Positions 12,161 through 24,269 of a stretch of DNA of 64,000 nucleotides are shown piece by piece. The notes beneath the pieces were generated by a model. That model was not told the origin of the DNA. It did no database searches and was given only the letters and a program-made list of their open reading frames with translations. Source of the DNA: Toxotes chatareus (taxonomy: Eukaryota; Chordata; Actinopteri; Toxotidae); NCBI GenBank assembly GCA_016801885.1, contig CM028898.1, positions 4,695,677-4,759,676 on the forward strand, read 5' to 3'. Position 1 is the first letter of the stretch, and the number at the start of each line of letters is the position of its first letter. Made by a program: the position numbers and the translations under genes.

Positions 12161-12701
12161 GTGGAGATGAAAAAAATTTGATAATGCAAAATGATCCAAA
12201 AAAATATTATTGTTTGTTTTTGCTGTGTAATGTTGTAATCATAGATTTTAGACCCATTTTTATTTGCACACAATTTGTGCAAATGAATTCAAATGCAAAC
12301 CCCCTGCCTGTATATCCATATAAATCTTGCTATCTACCGGTGATGGCATTTTTATTAGCTTTTATTAGCTTCTGGGAAGTGGTCTGCAGAAGCTAAGTGC
12401 GCTGTATGGTACGCAGTCACATGAGGTCGTACACTTGACGTTGCTCTGCTTGTCTGTGGTGCCGCCGCTGCCTCATTTGGGTGGGAAGCTAGCAGGCGAG
12501 TCTGCAGATTTGTTGTTGTCGTAGTGTAAAATAGCTGCTATGGACAAAGTTGTCAAAGAGCCTGATCTTTGTTAGTTACTTTGCCATCTACACCGTAGAT
12601 GACGGAACCTTTCATTTTCATAGGAAACAGAAGACATAAGAGTACTAGATCAATTTATTGATAAGTCAGTAGGGCATGCTGTAGGTCAAGCTGAAGTTTT
12701 A

Positions 12702-12720
12702 GAGCGCCCCCTGCAGAACA
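12702..12720 (-). promoter_or_regulatory. Possible CTCF-type site
   Basis: The minus strand reads TTCTGCAGGGGGCGCTC, close to the CTCF core (YAGRGGGCGC). GCGCCCCCTG words also occur inside many fish repeats, so the match may be incidental. Confidence 0.25.
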
Positions 12721-13783
12721 AGGAAAACTACTTCAAATGTACTGTTGCGCTTATAAACTGTGAATTCTGAATTCAGTCATTACAGTTTGAATAAAAACTT
12801 TTTTCCACCATGTTCTAACGAATGTTTGAATTTCAAATAAAAAGTGACAGCACTAATACACAGTGTTGTAAATAAACAGATACCATAAGTAACTTTGCAT
12901 TCCACTCTAAGTGCTTTAGCCTTCTGACGTACCTCTGGAAAAGAGCCTGAAATCTGTACAGACGACTTCATCACAGTTTTACATTCAGCAGTGGCATTAT
13001 CAATCCATAAGTCTTAACAACTTCAGAAGTTTTTCTCACTCTCATATGTTATAGAAGCCAATGTAATCATTTTCAAGGGTGATTTCCATGTTTGTTTTAA
13101 TCACATATGTGGAAAAGGAGACCTTTTGGAAGGTAGCCACTCCGCTAACATGGAAACTTTGTGTCCTGAAACATCGATCTGGAGTCATAACCGCCATAGT
13201 TTCTAACCTGAGCAAGGCAAGGCAAGGCGTGTCAAAAGCGCACTCCTCATCAACTTTTGTTTATTTAATTTCAGATTTTCTTTTTTACTCACATACATAC
13301 ATAAATCCCCACTCATATGCCTCCATCCCCCCTCCGTTCCATCCTTCCCTCCTTCTTTCACCAGGGCTGTTTATTTTAGATTTTTTGAGGAAAAACCTGC
13401 AGTGAAATGAAAATAAAGGTAGCGTCACACTCATAATATTTGGAGTGGAGAGCAATTTATTTTCCTTTTATTAAATGCTGATTAATATGCAGTGTTGGGG
13501 AGACTAATACTGTGGGTTTCATTTCCCCAGTATCCTGTGCTGCGCCGGCTCTGCCTCAGAGGTAGAACTAGCCGCAAACGAGCTCGAGATATGGAAGTCT
13601 GGTTTGAATTAAAAGAAAGAAACTCCTTTTCACCGTAGCTCTTTTTCCTGTCTCCTCTTCTGTCAGTGCTTTTTTTCCCCTGAGCTTGTAATTGTCAAGA
13701 TGAGGTGTATTTTTGGGCTGAAGTTAATGTGGATGCCGGGAATGTCCAGACCCTAAATGCTCTGGTTAAATTTTTGCCTGGAT

Positions 13784-13801
13784 TGTGTGTGTGTGTGTGT
13801 G
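13784..13801 (+). repeat. (TG)9 microsatellite
   Basis: Perfect TG run within otherwise unique sequence. Confidence 0.92.
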
Positions 13802-14847
13802 GATTCCTTTTAATTAACAGAAAGCATGTATCATCGTGAATGTGAAAGTTGAGCCAGACAGTAACAATGCTGCGTCAGCACCAGCACCGGGATCTCAAAC
13901 TGCATTCGTAGTGTATGGAACAGCAGCATCTTGCTACATATATCAAGATCTGTTAGTGAGAAAACTACATTCACTGAGAATTAGTGCTCTTAAAAAGTTT
14001 CAGTTGTGAGAGTAAATGGGCAGAATAGCAAACTTGGACACAAATTACTATTTTTAATTTTTCTTTCCATGCTACTTCACATGATTAATTATTTGGAGAA
14101 GCCAACTGGCTGCAAACATTGGTTATATATCATCTAAAACTCATGTATTAGAAAGAGTAAAACCAGACACACAGGGTTAGAGGAATATATTGCCAGTCTA
14201 TTGGCAGATATTGACCCCGTAAAAATCTGATACCGGCCTGTCACTGTCATCGACCTGTAATATGACGAAGATCAGGCTCTCCTTTTTCTGCCTCAGGTTT
14301 GTTACATCTGACACAACTGCAAAGAAAGCTGCTCACCCACAAGTTTATAAGTCTGGTGTTCAGTGGAGAGTTTTACTGTCCCCGTGATCTGACTGTTGTT
14401 TCAGATGCTTTACCATCCTCATGGGAATGAAACTGAAGTAGGTGGAAAATGTAAAGATGTTGAATCTTGGAATAAAAGAGCAGCTGAGCTTCACATCGCA
14501 AATAGTAGCATTGGCATCCCTTTAAAAAAACAAAATTAAAAGCTAAATGTGTGTAATGTGGAAGTGGTTGCTTTTATTGATGAGCACAGATAATTATCAC
14601 AGATTTTGCGGTTCTCCCTCAGTGCTGTGGAAAGTTTTAACATCAGCCCACATCTTTATTCTTTTGTTTGAGTCCCATAGTTCTCATCAGCTTTGTTTTT
14701 GGTCACAGCAGACAGTTGAAAACAGTTTGCACCTTGCTTGTAAACGAAACTGGGTATTTAGGAGCGAATATTATGGGAAGAAATATTTAGCAAAAGAGAC
14801 ACTAAGATATAAAGATGCTCTTCTAATACGAAAGCAAACCAGAGATA

Positions 14848-14880
14848 TAGGGGAGTGAATATTGGATCAGCATTCATCCT
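14848..14880 (+). repeat. Possible scrap of the GTGAATATTGGACTTA repeat
   Basis: GGAGTGAATATTGGATCAGCATTCATC resembles, in shortened form, the GGGTGAATATTGG...GATTCATC segment inside the long repeat at 21.9-22.5 kb. Only about 30 bp align, so it may be chance. Confidence 0.3.
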
Positions 14881-16762
14881 AAACTTTCAACCTAAAAGTG
14901 TTTAATAAAGCTGCATAATTTTAGACGTTTTAATGAAACAACAATATCACGATTTTAAATGACTATAATTACTAATGAGATTTGTCATATACCTCTGAGC
15001 ATCATGCAGATGGCACGCCATTAAAAACTGGCGAACATGCAAACATGAAAACGCGGCAGTGTAAGTAATCATACGCAAATGACAGTGATTTTTCTTTGCA
15101 CATGCACATGCTTGCATGCGAGGAACACCTCAGAGATGTGGACCTGGTAGGGAAGTATGACTCACGTCGACTGGGTAAGCGACGCAGGTCGGCCCGTCAT
15201 GTGAAAGGCTGTCCTGGAACAAAGCTGTAACCATATAACCCGCTGTTTAAACAGGCCTCTGAGAGATGCCCTCTCATTTCCTGCTGGAAAAGCTGATCAA
15301 TCACAGCTCTCATCACCTTGGTGTTGGGGAGGAATAGAGATGTGGGTGGACTGGTTGAGGACAGAGAGCGAAAGGTGAGATGAGTGAAGAAATGACAGGA
15401 TTCTGAGGACTTTTTTTTTAATGGCATGTGACCTTTATTAGATTGAAGAGCATCTGAAACATGGAGACGTTACCTTTTCATGCAGATTATGTTTGAGAGT
15501 GACATTTATTATTGTTATGAATAAGATTTTTTGTTCGATAGTGTGAGCTGAGCACCTTGTACTAAACTGAGGTGTTCAAAGATTAACCATTGGGATTTAT
15601 TAAATTGGGCAGAAGAAAAAATCTCACATGGACATGTTTGAAACTACACGGCCACATATATTCCCTCTGCGGGGCAAATACATAGTATTACGGAAAGATG
15701 AGAGCAAAGGGAAGGAAAAGAGGAAGAAGTAAAGAAGAAGACAGGATTGGAACGGATTTGAAGCTGGCTCTAAAAGGAGAACACTCATTCCCTCCTTCCC
15801 CAATTTGTCTCTGCGAGTGTTTTACAAGCGTTAGATGAATTGCGAGAGGTAACATCCATCTATCAATGCAGAGGAGGAATGTTCTGCTCTTAGTGGTCCT
15901 CCCTCTGCTCCTTCCCCCTGCCTGCCCGGCAGTTAAAACAACACATTGTGCCAGTGGGTCTTGATTTCCACTGCTTCAACACCATGTCGTTTTTCAAGCG
16001 AGGGCTATCAGAAGCATTTAGGCTGAACGCAGAGCAGACCCCAGTAGCCAACTTGCCCCTGCCTTCTGACTCAGACCATACTCAGCTCCAATTTGTCCAG
16101 ACATGGGCCAGTGTGTGTGTGGGTGTATTCTGATATGCTAGTTTTGCATAATATGAAGCCCTGCAGAAGCACTTTTTTGTTCTTTTTTTATGCTTTAATG
16201 TTGCTATGTTGATAAGTGGCAAATAAGAACAAAAAAATGAAAAGAATATATAGACCTTTATTTAACAAAGTTGGTACAAGTTTTTTTGGTGTTAGCTGTC
16301 TTGCAATTTGCAAAAAGAAATTGCCTAACAAAGTAGGACCAAGTTACCAAGCTGCTGTAACCAGTGGGTGTCATTCTGGCTAATGTTAACTATTACATAA
16401 CATTTTCAACAGCTAAGAACCCATTTGTTCCAACATCACGTGCTAGTGCAGGTTTAAGGAAGTTATACTCAACTACTTAACATCAAACAGTAATGTTGGG
16501 AAAATAGAGTAGAATACAGGCTAGATAGGGTATGTCACTGAAACTCTGCCTTTACGTATAGACACATGCATTTCTAGAGATGGCCACCAGCAGGATACAG
16601 TTTGTAGTTTAGACTGAAATTTCTGCAGTTTGATGTAGACGTTCATAGTCTCTGTGAGCTTCGGTGATCCACTGACTTTTTTCAACCCGTCATCAGCTCA
16701 AGTTTAATTTGTATTTTACTTTGGTTTATCTGTTATGGTTTGGTTTTCTTTTTAACAAGCAT

Positions 16763-16815
16763 TACAGCCTTGCAGAGCTGCTAGCGTGACTATAGACTCT
16801 TACTCTTACTACTCC
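16763..16815 (+). repeat. Teleost repeat fragment (CAGAGCTGCTAGC family)
   Basis: TTACAGCCTTGCAGAGCTGC then TAGCGTGACTATAGACTCTTA matches, by memory, one end of an abundant fish repeat (ACAGCCTCACAGAGCTGC, TAGCATGGCTGTAGACTCTT). Another part of the same family, the AGCATGCTAACA...GGTCATAAACC block, is present at 55.5 kb. Confidence 0.5.
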
Positions 16816-17369
16816 ATGTTCAGCAATATACAGCAACATCTGCTGTGCATTGGCTTTTTCCAAACAAGAAATAGTTTGGGTAGTTTTACCTTGGTACAGT
16901 TTCATTTTACAAAATATTATTTCTGTTGTGTCATTTAACTTTTAAGATGCTGTGAACAAATGTATTAAGTGAGGTTTCTTGGATGTTTCTGATGTAAATC
17001 TAGCCTCTCAAACCGACCAATGTGAGCTATACAAAAGGTCAAATCTATAGCAAAGGTTGCACTGTAGGCAACAACAATCTGGCTTTTTAGGGTTGCTTTC
17101 AGGACTCATTCACTGTAACACTTGAGGCTGCCAATCTCTCATTAACTTGCCACGTCCTGTTGAAAAGAAAAGAAAAAATGCTCTGCAAAAAAAAAAAGAA
17201 AAAAAATCTGTGAAATGGATCCCCATTATAGCTTCATGTATTATAGCGGACTTTAGTTTTATGAGCTTTTAACAAGTTTCCCAGGGGTTGCAATAATTTC
17301 TGTGGTTTATTTTCGGAACATTTACTTCTTTCTTTTCCTTAAACGATCGGTATGGGCCTTTAGCTCTCC

Positions 17370-17720
17370 AGCCTGCCTTGCCTCCATCTCAATCCAGTTT
17401 CTCACTCCTTCTTTGGGGTACTTTACTGTAGTTGGATGGCATGTCGGTGAAGCCAACGTCAATCCTCAAATTTCCACAATCTCAATTCCAACTCGCCTCT
17501 TAAGGTTATTGCCGCTTGATTGACATTCGGCATTTAAGGAGTAATAATAAGCAGGAGAGGCGAGGCAGAATGGTGACGCAGGGCAGCGTTTCACAAAACC
17601 AAGCTGAGCTCAAAACATGCAACATGGAAGCTTCTGAGCTGTCATTTTGTTTGTCAGTGCATACTTCGTCAGCCACAACATCGTGTATCCGAGTGTCATG
17701 TTCTGGCAACAAAGCATAAT
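17370..17720. promoter_or_regulatory. Candidate conserved non-coding element
   Basis: Repeat-free, even composition, low stop density on both strands. A 10-nt arm ACTCGCCTCT near 17.49 kb can pair 9 of 10 with AGAGGCGAGG near 17.56 kb across a further partly pairing interior (TTATTGC with GTAATAA). Either a regulatory block or a structured transcript is possible. Both are inferences from texture. Confidence 0.22.
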
Positions 17721-18329
17721 TCCTCAGTCTCTCTGTCTGGCTGTCATTTCACAAAGCCTGAAACATTACTAGAAATCACATCCATATGTGGGAAAACAAG
17801 AGAGAAGGATAGGATGGTGTAAAACATGACTTCCACTCTCAGCTGTGCCCACAAGAGCTGCTATGTATGGTGTTTTCCTTTGACTGTGCAGATAAATCAG
17901 CTCAGGGTGGACATCATAGTCCCACATCTTACCATTCTTTCTCCATTCCTATCTCCACCCGTCATGTTTTCATCCCATTCTGATTTTCCCAGCATTCACC
18001 CCCCTCTCCCTCTCATTTTCACAGTCTCCCCCCCCCATCTCATTCTGCGAGTTTTTAAATTCTTCCAGCTCCCCTCCTCTGTCTGTCCCTCCATCCATCC
18101 ACGCACTGCGTCATGTCGTTATTGTGTGAGTCTGAGCAGTTTGTCTGACAGCCAAAGTGTAATGCTACACCTCTGACCTGGAGGAGTCAGCAGTCTGTAG
18201 TTTTAGTTAGAGAAACATTTTGTAGAGCTGCTGTGCTGAGTTTTTCAGACAGCAGATCAGCTCCATGGCAAAGCTGAAAACCGAAAAGAGAACCTAACTA
18301 TAGTCTACAAGTTACAGCACCTGATCTTG

Positions 18330-18390
18330 TTTTAGTCTTATGCATATTAATTTTAGTCAAAATTTTAATGATGAGGTTTAGTCAAATGTT
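18330..18390 (+). repeat. AT-rich teleost repeat scrap (TTTTAGTC words)
   Basis: GTTTTAGTCTTATGCATATT, then AATTTTAGTCAAAATTTTAA and GGTTTAGTCAAA. Runs of TTTTAGTC/GACTAAAA words are familiar from old fish transposon remnants. A reversed word (GACTAAAACTG) occurs near 18.87 kb, so the two might be the decayed ends of one insertion of about 0.5 kb. Confidence 0.35.
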
Positions 18391-19210
18391 TTACTCAAAC
18401 TCACTGTCATTTTTTGCCCGCTTTGCTACCTGTGCTCTCCTGCAGAGCAGCATGATCGTTCAGGAGCTGGGTTCTCTCACTTGTCTACCAAAATATGGTT
18501 CACTGTCCAAGTTCAGCTTTAGACAGGCAGCTAAAATGTCAAATAAATATGAATGGAAAACAGTTTTTGATGCAGCTGACATTAATCTTTCACTAATTCT
18601 ACCTTATAAACTCAAATAACTGCAAACTGAAAGTAACATTAAAATGTTTACTTATCTTTTCATTAATGTCATCAGGCTGATCTGTCTGTTTTTTGTTTTT
18701 GTTTATTTTTTTCTCTTTTTTTTTTTTTGCCTTGGGATTGTAGATACATTTAAGTCAAGTTGTTTTACTGGTTAGGACCTGCAATGTGTGATAGTCGGGA
18801 TGCATTTCGGTCATACTGCACTGTAGTTCACATTATGTAACATTTTATTTAGTTACTATTCATTGACTAAAACTGTAATATATAATATATGTAAGTTTTG
18901 TCATCAGGTTTGTCATCAAGTAATAATAAGAGATGAACCCATACCATACTATACACCTCCCTTCCAGTCCAGAGCTTTTACTCTGGTTGTGTTCCCCTTA
19001 GAGGAAAGTGACTTGGCTTTCTGCATACGAGTCACACCATACCCTCTCCCTGTGAGTGTTTACGCACGTCAACCATGCAAAATAAAATAAAAATGCTGCT
19101 GTGCTCTTCTGAGCTACCAACCCTGGAGGCTTTATCAGGATCTGGAAGGACAGGATGTGCTGTACTGATTCTGAATGAATGTGTGTGGGTGCCTACGGGA
19201 TCTGTGTTCT

Positions 19211-19228
19211 CAGCACCGCCCCCTGCAG
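19211..19228 (-). promoter_or_regulatory. Possible CTCF-type site
   Basis: The minus strand reads CTCTGCAGGGGGCGGTG. It shares CTGCAGGGGGCG with the 12.7-kb site and has the same orientation, but departs from the CTCF consensus in the last bases. Confidence 0.18.
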
Positions 19229-20160
19229 AGTGCTCTGGCTGAGGCGCTTTGCCTCCCTGCCAATCCAATTTCTCTCATCCTGGGCCAGACAGAGACTTGA
19301 GCCAATCAGAGTCCTAATTCATTTCCTGAGAGGAAATAGTGGCGGTAATGATGCAGTTGTGGGTATCTACTGGCAGATAGTGTAGGGTGAGGCAAGAGAC
19401 TATGGTGAGCTGATTAATTTCAAGAAACCATCACTGCACAATGGCCAGGGACTCCTGAATGATGTAGGAATAAAAAATGCATGGCCTTTACAACAGATTT
19501 CTTTATTTTTTGGGACTATGACCTTACACAGAAATACCTAGCCATGTAGAGACACAGAGCAAATTGCAGTTGTGTATATCATTTCCCAACATTGTATAAC
19601 AAACTTCCAGGTTACCAAAACTCCAGTCTGTTGCAAACATCCTGCTCATTTTACTGCCCAACTTCCATGTTAAACTTTGACCAACCCTGCCTGCTGTAGT
19701 TGCACATATACAAAGTTTTGCCGTGGAGTGAGAGCTCATTACCGTTTACCTTTGGCTTTATTTCCAAATTAGATAATCTGGCTGAACTGTTGCCTTGTTG
19801 TACAAGATGTGTGATGGTCTAATTGCTAATTTTTGAGTGGAGTGGAGCATTCAGCAGCTATTTCCTGCACGAATTGGTCTTATATGCATCATGTGTCCAG
19901 AAATACAGCCCCAAATGACTGCTTATGTTGCCTAATATCTGCTAGATGAGTATATGGTGGTGATGTACTAATGTGATATTGTTCAGCTGCCCCTACGTGG
20001 TCAAAAATCAATGAACTGAAGTTTAAGCTTTGTTATAACCCATACAAATTATGTTCTTTATAATGTACAGACACTATATGTTCACAAGCACACAGTTACT
20101 CTCTCTGAAATACAAATTCTCATACACTTCCTGTTACAGAACAGTTCTTAGAATGTGCAG

Positions 20161-20210
20161 GGTCCAAGCAGACGGACCAATTGGCCCACAATGGTCCGTC
20201 TGCTGGGACC
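20161..20210 (+). repeat. Near-perfect hairpin, 19-bp arms, 12-nt loop
   Basis: GGTCCAAGCAGACGGACCA, then a 12-nt loop, then TGGTCCGTCTGCTGGGACC. The arms pair at 18 of 19 positions (one A/C difference) and pairing stops abruptly outside. Both strands therefore encode almost the same short peptide in overlapping frames, a by-product of the symmetry. It is too short for a typical microRNA precursor and matches no microRNA I know. It could be a template-switch product or a minimal palindromic element. Confidence 0.9.
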
Positions 20211-20927
20211 AAAACCTCCCATTCTTTCTCTTCTACCTCCTTTTGTCCACTTGAGACTCTTTTTCCTAATTATATGCTTGCTATTGCAAATACATAAGTT
20301 AGAAGAGACATCAGCAGGCGTGCAGGCAGTAACAATCCTGGACACAGCAGATCTGCTGCGCTACACCAAACCTTACTTGCCAAGAGATAATTGTTTCCAT
20401 ATTATACAATAAATTACACAATAATTTCTGTCACTCCGTCACTCTTTCATTGGCTGGCTTTGTTTCTGTCATTATCACCTCCTACTCTATTGCACCCTAC
20501 ATTGACTTTATAAATGAATTAGTATTATCTAGACCAGTGTAATAAATGTGATATCTGTGCACGAGTCCCACCTCTCCATGTGTCAGGGCCTATGTTTCTC
20601 TCACAGTCTGTGCAAACCATTCTGTCAAAAATAACTTTTACCATACATTAGGGTACATTTCAGAAAATTCAAACATTCAGCACAGATAGTTTGAATGGGC
20701 AATTTCGTATTCAGAGTGCTTCTACATTAGTTTAGGTTTTTAGGGTTTGGCGAACATTTATTTTTCCTCTCCTGCGGTGAGGACCATATGCTACAGAGCA
20801 GTTCTCCCCGGCCCATTTGTGTGGTTCTGTTTCTGTCCCATAAATAAAAGGGGAAATACAGACCGAAACGAGCTCAGCTCTGGTACCAGATGTCTGGGTC
20901 TTTTTGGTTGTTCATTTTCGTGGCTGT

Positions 20928-20942
20928 TAAAAAAAAAAAAAA
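20928..20942 (+). repeat. Poly-A run
   Basis: A-rich homopolymer in a segment with two more homopolymers nearby (AAAAAAA near 20.97 kb, T10 near 21.0 kb). No retroposon body seen. Confidence 0.85.
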
Positions 20943-21229
20943 CAGCAAAAAATAACAGGTGATGGGAAAAAAAAATCAGATGAGTTCCAGTCCAACTACT
21001 GTTTTTTTTTTTCTTTGGTTCTGAACTCGAATGCAAAAGTAAAGCTCTGGTTTGTGGGTCATCATCTGGAGTGTTCCACAAAACCATGTGGTGGAAGAAT
21101 GACTGAAATTACCCCCCCTCCCCTTCCCCCCACGAGATTCTTGTGCCAAAGCAGGTGTCTGGGCTCTGGTTTCATGGCTTTTTGCGTCTTTCACACATGT
21201 AACATTTTCTGGTTGATTGAGTTTGGTTC

Positions 21230-21283
21230 TGGATTAAATTCCCGGACCGTGTGCTAGATTAAATTCTGGGACCCGGTCTGAGG
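21230..21283 (+). repeat. Imperfect two-copy tandem duplication (about 26 bp)
   Basis: CTGGATTAAATTCCCGGACC and CTAGATTAAATTCTGGGACC follow each other, each leading into a GTG/GGTCTG-type spacer. A local duplication with a few later substitutions. Confidence 0.6.
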
Positions 21284-21889
21284 TCGCGGTTGCGGGTTGA
21301 GCTCTGGGAGGAGACTTTCAGACCTCAGAAACTTTGTCTGCAGTTCCACACATTCAGGTCAGGATAGCGAGATAAGTGAAAGATGGCGAGGGGAAAAGAG
21401 AAGGAAGAAAAAAGAATGGCGATATGTCAGCAGTTCTGCATGAGGAACCTTGAGAGGGCCGCAGAGAGAAAAGTGGAAGACAAATTATGTGGACATGATT
21501 CAGCAAGAAAACAAGAGCTGGATGGATGATGGATATGATGGTGAGGGGGAAATGGGGAAAAGGTGTGAGTCAGCATCTAGATGGAGAAAAGGAGAAAGAA
21601 AGTGATGAAGAGGCTAGAGGAGTGAAGATGGTGGAAAACCAAGTCAAGAGTCTTACAGATGTTCTGTCCGTGTGTCAAAAGCAGAAGAGTATGTGGAAAT
21701 AATTGCAGTGGACCGAGGATGTCCGATCTATTTTTACCAGTGTAGGTCTGACCTGTAATAATTACTGGTAAGAATTGGTTACACAGCCAATCACCAGAAC
21801 CTCTTTTGCCTCTTTCAGTTCATCGCGATGGTTTGGAAGATTGAAACTTTCTAATCACCATTGTTTCCACACTGATAAACTCACTGTAC

Positions 21890-22540
21890 GCTGCCTTCAG
21901 AGCACGACAAAATTAGTGTCTATGCGGTGAACATAGTGCAGCATATAGCAGCTAAAGAGCAAGATATTTTCCTCAGGAGTTGGTGGAGACCAAACTAGTG
22001 AAAAAAGGAGGGTGAATATTGGACTTAGATTCATCAGGTGGGCAGAAACACAACTCCAAATGAATACTAAAGTTGCTCCGTGTTTGCTGGATGTGCAGTT
22101 GAACGATTGGTTACCAATACAGTTGCTATAACAGTTTTGTAAGAGTACAATTATGGAGGTTAAATTGGCTCTGAGCAGTTGCCAGACAAGCAACAGAGAC
22201 TCCAAGAAGTTGCTCTGCCAAGCCAAGAAGCAGTCCACCACATAACCGACGGTAAAACGACAAATTGATGTTTTTACTCTTCTGTTTTTGTACCGGTTAA
22301 ACAACTGAGTCATAACGTGGTGATTGGTGAGCTTTAGAGGTGCTGATAGACAGATTTTGTTTACTTGAGATGAAGCCAGGCTGACTAATTCCCTCTGTTG
22401 CCAGTCTTTGTACTAAGCTAAGCTAGCCAGCTGCTGGTTGTAGCCTTATATTTAATGAACAGATATCAAAAGGTATCCATTTTCTCATCTGTCTCTGCCA
22501 GAAGGTGAATAGCACATTTCCCAAAGCATGTCATTGTTAG
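21890..22540 (+). mobile_element. Long remnant of an abundant teleost repeat (GCTAAGCTAAGCTA family)
   Basis: Recognised by landmarks in order: GGGTGAATATTGGACTTA, ACTCCAAATGAATACTAAAG, GTTGCTCCGTGTTTGCTGG, CAGTTGCCAG, GACGGTAAAACGACAAATTG, TGGTGAGCTTTAGAGGTGCT, GAAGCCAGGCTGAC, CAGTCTTTGTACTAAGCTAA, GCTGCTGGTTGTAGCC, and CATTTCCCAAAGCATGTC at the end. From memory these form one highly repeated, non-coding element in percomorph fish, usually ending near ATTTCCCAAAATGTCGAACT. The copy is near full length but lacks a visible target duplication and encodes no transposase, so it is presumably a non-autonomous DNA element. Confidence 0.65.
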
Positions 22541-23039
22541 AGCATTTATTCCTGTTGAATTTATCTGTTTAAATGTTCCTACAGAAGCCAACTAATTACA
22601 ATACAAAATTAACACAAAACATTTCTCAGTTTGAAGAATTAAATCTTTGCTGGTTCAGACTATCAGAAAAAAAAAAAGCGGTGGTCTCCCTCTTTCCCGT
22701 CTCACTCAACTGAACATGTCTGCCAAATGCTTCATTCTGGGATGCGTTTTGTGTCAGCAGGCAGGCTCATAGTAAGGGCAACTGAAAACATTAAGAAGAA
22801 TGTGCTGGTAACTTGTTAAAGCAACACAAGAGCTTTCTGTTACAGTATACTGATTGAGCTTTTTATATACCGTTTAAAACTGCAGTGTAAGTGTAGAATA
22901 TGGAAATGTATGCAGCACAATGTCTTCTGTGGTTACTGATGTAAAATGTTAACAGGAAAAAGGCGAGAGCGAGAATGATGGTCTAGAAATGTAGCTGGTA
23001 GACCTCCGACAGTGCCGAACAGAACATACGTGGGTTACT

Positions 23040-23255
23040 AATGTAACTGTCAGTCAGTTGACAGCCCCCGGCCTCATCTCATATAATCCTTATGGCTGCC
23101 AAATGACACAGCTTGCTGGGACACTCGATGGAGAGACCGCGATCCAGAACAAATACATTAACGCCGCCTCGATGACCATCTCCTCTGAAGCTTTTCCAGA
23201 AACCACCATTTTGTCCTTTCTCATCTTCCCTTTCCGCTCGCGATTATATCTAAAA
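23040..23255. promoter_or_regulatory. Candidate conserved non-coding element
   Basis: Even composition, CpG-containing (GAGACCGCGATCC, ACGCCGCCTCGATG) and low in stops, so that overlapping frames of 66 and 97 codons run on opposite strands. No repeats. Called on texture only. Confidence 0.25.
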
Positions 23256-23378
23256 AAAACAGTTTTTAAATGTTGGCAAGCGTTAAGCATTCACACTTTG
23301 CCGTGGCTACACTTACGTCCTCTGCTGCCTGCCATCTTAAGCAGTTTTTAAAGTTTTGAAATCTTTGCAAACATAACT

Positions 23379-23397
23379 TTTATTTATTTATTTATTT
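23379..23397 (+). repeat. (TTTA)n microsatellite
   Basis: About four and a half TTTA/TATT units. Confidence 0.85.
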
Positions 23398-24219
23398 TAA
23401 ACACCATGCTCTTTTTCAACTTTCGACATTGCCTCTCATACATATTTCATGCTCAGATTCTCACAGAACTCCTCTTCCATCATGTTCTGAGGTAAATAAC
23501 CAAGGTTATGTGTGAAACACACTAATCTGTGCTACTTTTTTTTCTGTTTTGAGAGAAGTTGTTCGAGGCTCAGAGCTCAGTTCCCAAGAGAACCAAGACT
23601 GCTTTTGCTTCTGCTGGTGACTTGAAACGCGCCAAGCAGACTATCGCACGGAGTCTTGTTTCATCCATTACAACAGACTCTGCACCACCTACAAAAGACC
23701 TGAGGTGCAACAGCCTCACATTTGTGAGGTTGGCAACATCATATGGTGTGTCACCTGTTGTGGGATCGCCATATGGACTTGAGGGATGCTTAGGATGTCA
23801 GGAGAGATGTTGGGAATTTATTTCCCAACACGGAAACAAATATTGAGCAAAGTTTTGTCTCACTTTGTTTTAAAAAAAAAAATGTTTTTGCTAAAAAAAA
23901 AACAGTTAAGGGACTGTTGCATATTACCTGGTTTGAAATGAAACTTTGGAAACATTGGTCTCAAGATGAGGAGTTTAATTCCTTAGATTCCTTGAAAATA
24001 ATCACAAAGGCAGATTTTGTCATTGAATTCTGAGGAGCTGTTGAATGGATTGTTTTGGGAATGCAGAAGAGAACATTTCCATCTGTGGCCCTGTCACCCT
24101 CTGTCACTTTGCCACTCTCCACAAGAATGCACCAAACTCTGATTGGGGAGTCACAATAATAACTTCACCCACAAAACCAAATTAGAGATAGCACACAAGG
24201 CCAGCCACTATGTGAGATC

Positions 24220-24227
24220 TACTACAC
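24220..24227. repeat. Target-site duplication, left copy
   Basis: TACTACAC immediately before the hAT element's CAGAGGT terminus. The same 8 bp follows the right terminus exactly, the length expected of hAT insertion. Confidence 0.9.
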
Positions 24228-24245
24228 CAGAGGTCACTAACAGGC

Positions 24246-24269
24246 GGACCGCGGTCCGGGTCCGGACCC
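24246..24269. repeat. Two adjacent 12-bp perfect palindromes in the hAT left end
   Basis: GGACCGCGGTCC is followed without spacer by GGGTCCGGACCC, each its own reverse complement. Subterminal repeats of this kind are typical transposase-binding sites in hAT elements. A further CGCGGACCCAGACC lies about 20 bp inward. Confidence 0.8.

Larger units (their letters stand above)
11085..16760. other. Non-coding stretch, no gene seen
   Basis: Contains a CTGTG-rich imperfect minisatellite, a 19-nt poly-A, a (TG)9 run, a possible CTCF-type site at 12.7 kb and a short repeat scrap at 14.85 kb. Open frames are short and compositional. Confidence 0.6.
16820..21885. other. Non-coding stretch, no gene seen
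   Basis: No credible gene. Contains the balanced block at 17.37-17.72 kb, an AT-rich TTTTAGTC-type repeat scrap, a possible CTCF-type site, the 20.16-kb hairpin, several poly-A/poly-T runs near 18.7 and 20.9 kb, and a short tandem duplication at 21.23 kb. Confidence 0.6.
22545..24219. other. Non-coding stretch, no gene seen
   Basis: No gene supported. Contains the balanced block near 23.1 kb, a TTTA microsatellite, and two short A-rich runs near 23.88 kb. The roughly 95-codon frame around 23.56-23.85 kb has no recognisable domain. Confidence 0.55.

Noticed and set aside
21897..22313. Open frame of about 138 codons on the minus strand
   Set aside because: Lies entirely inside a recognised non-coding teleost repeat.
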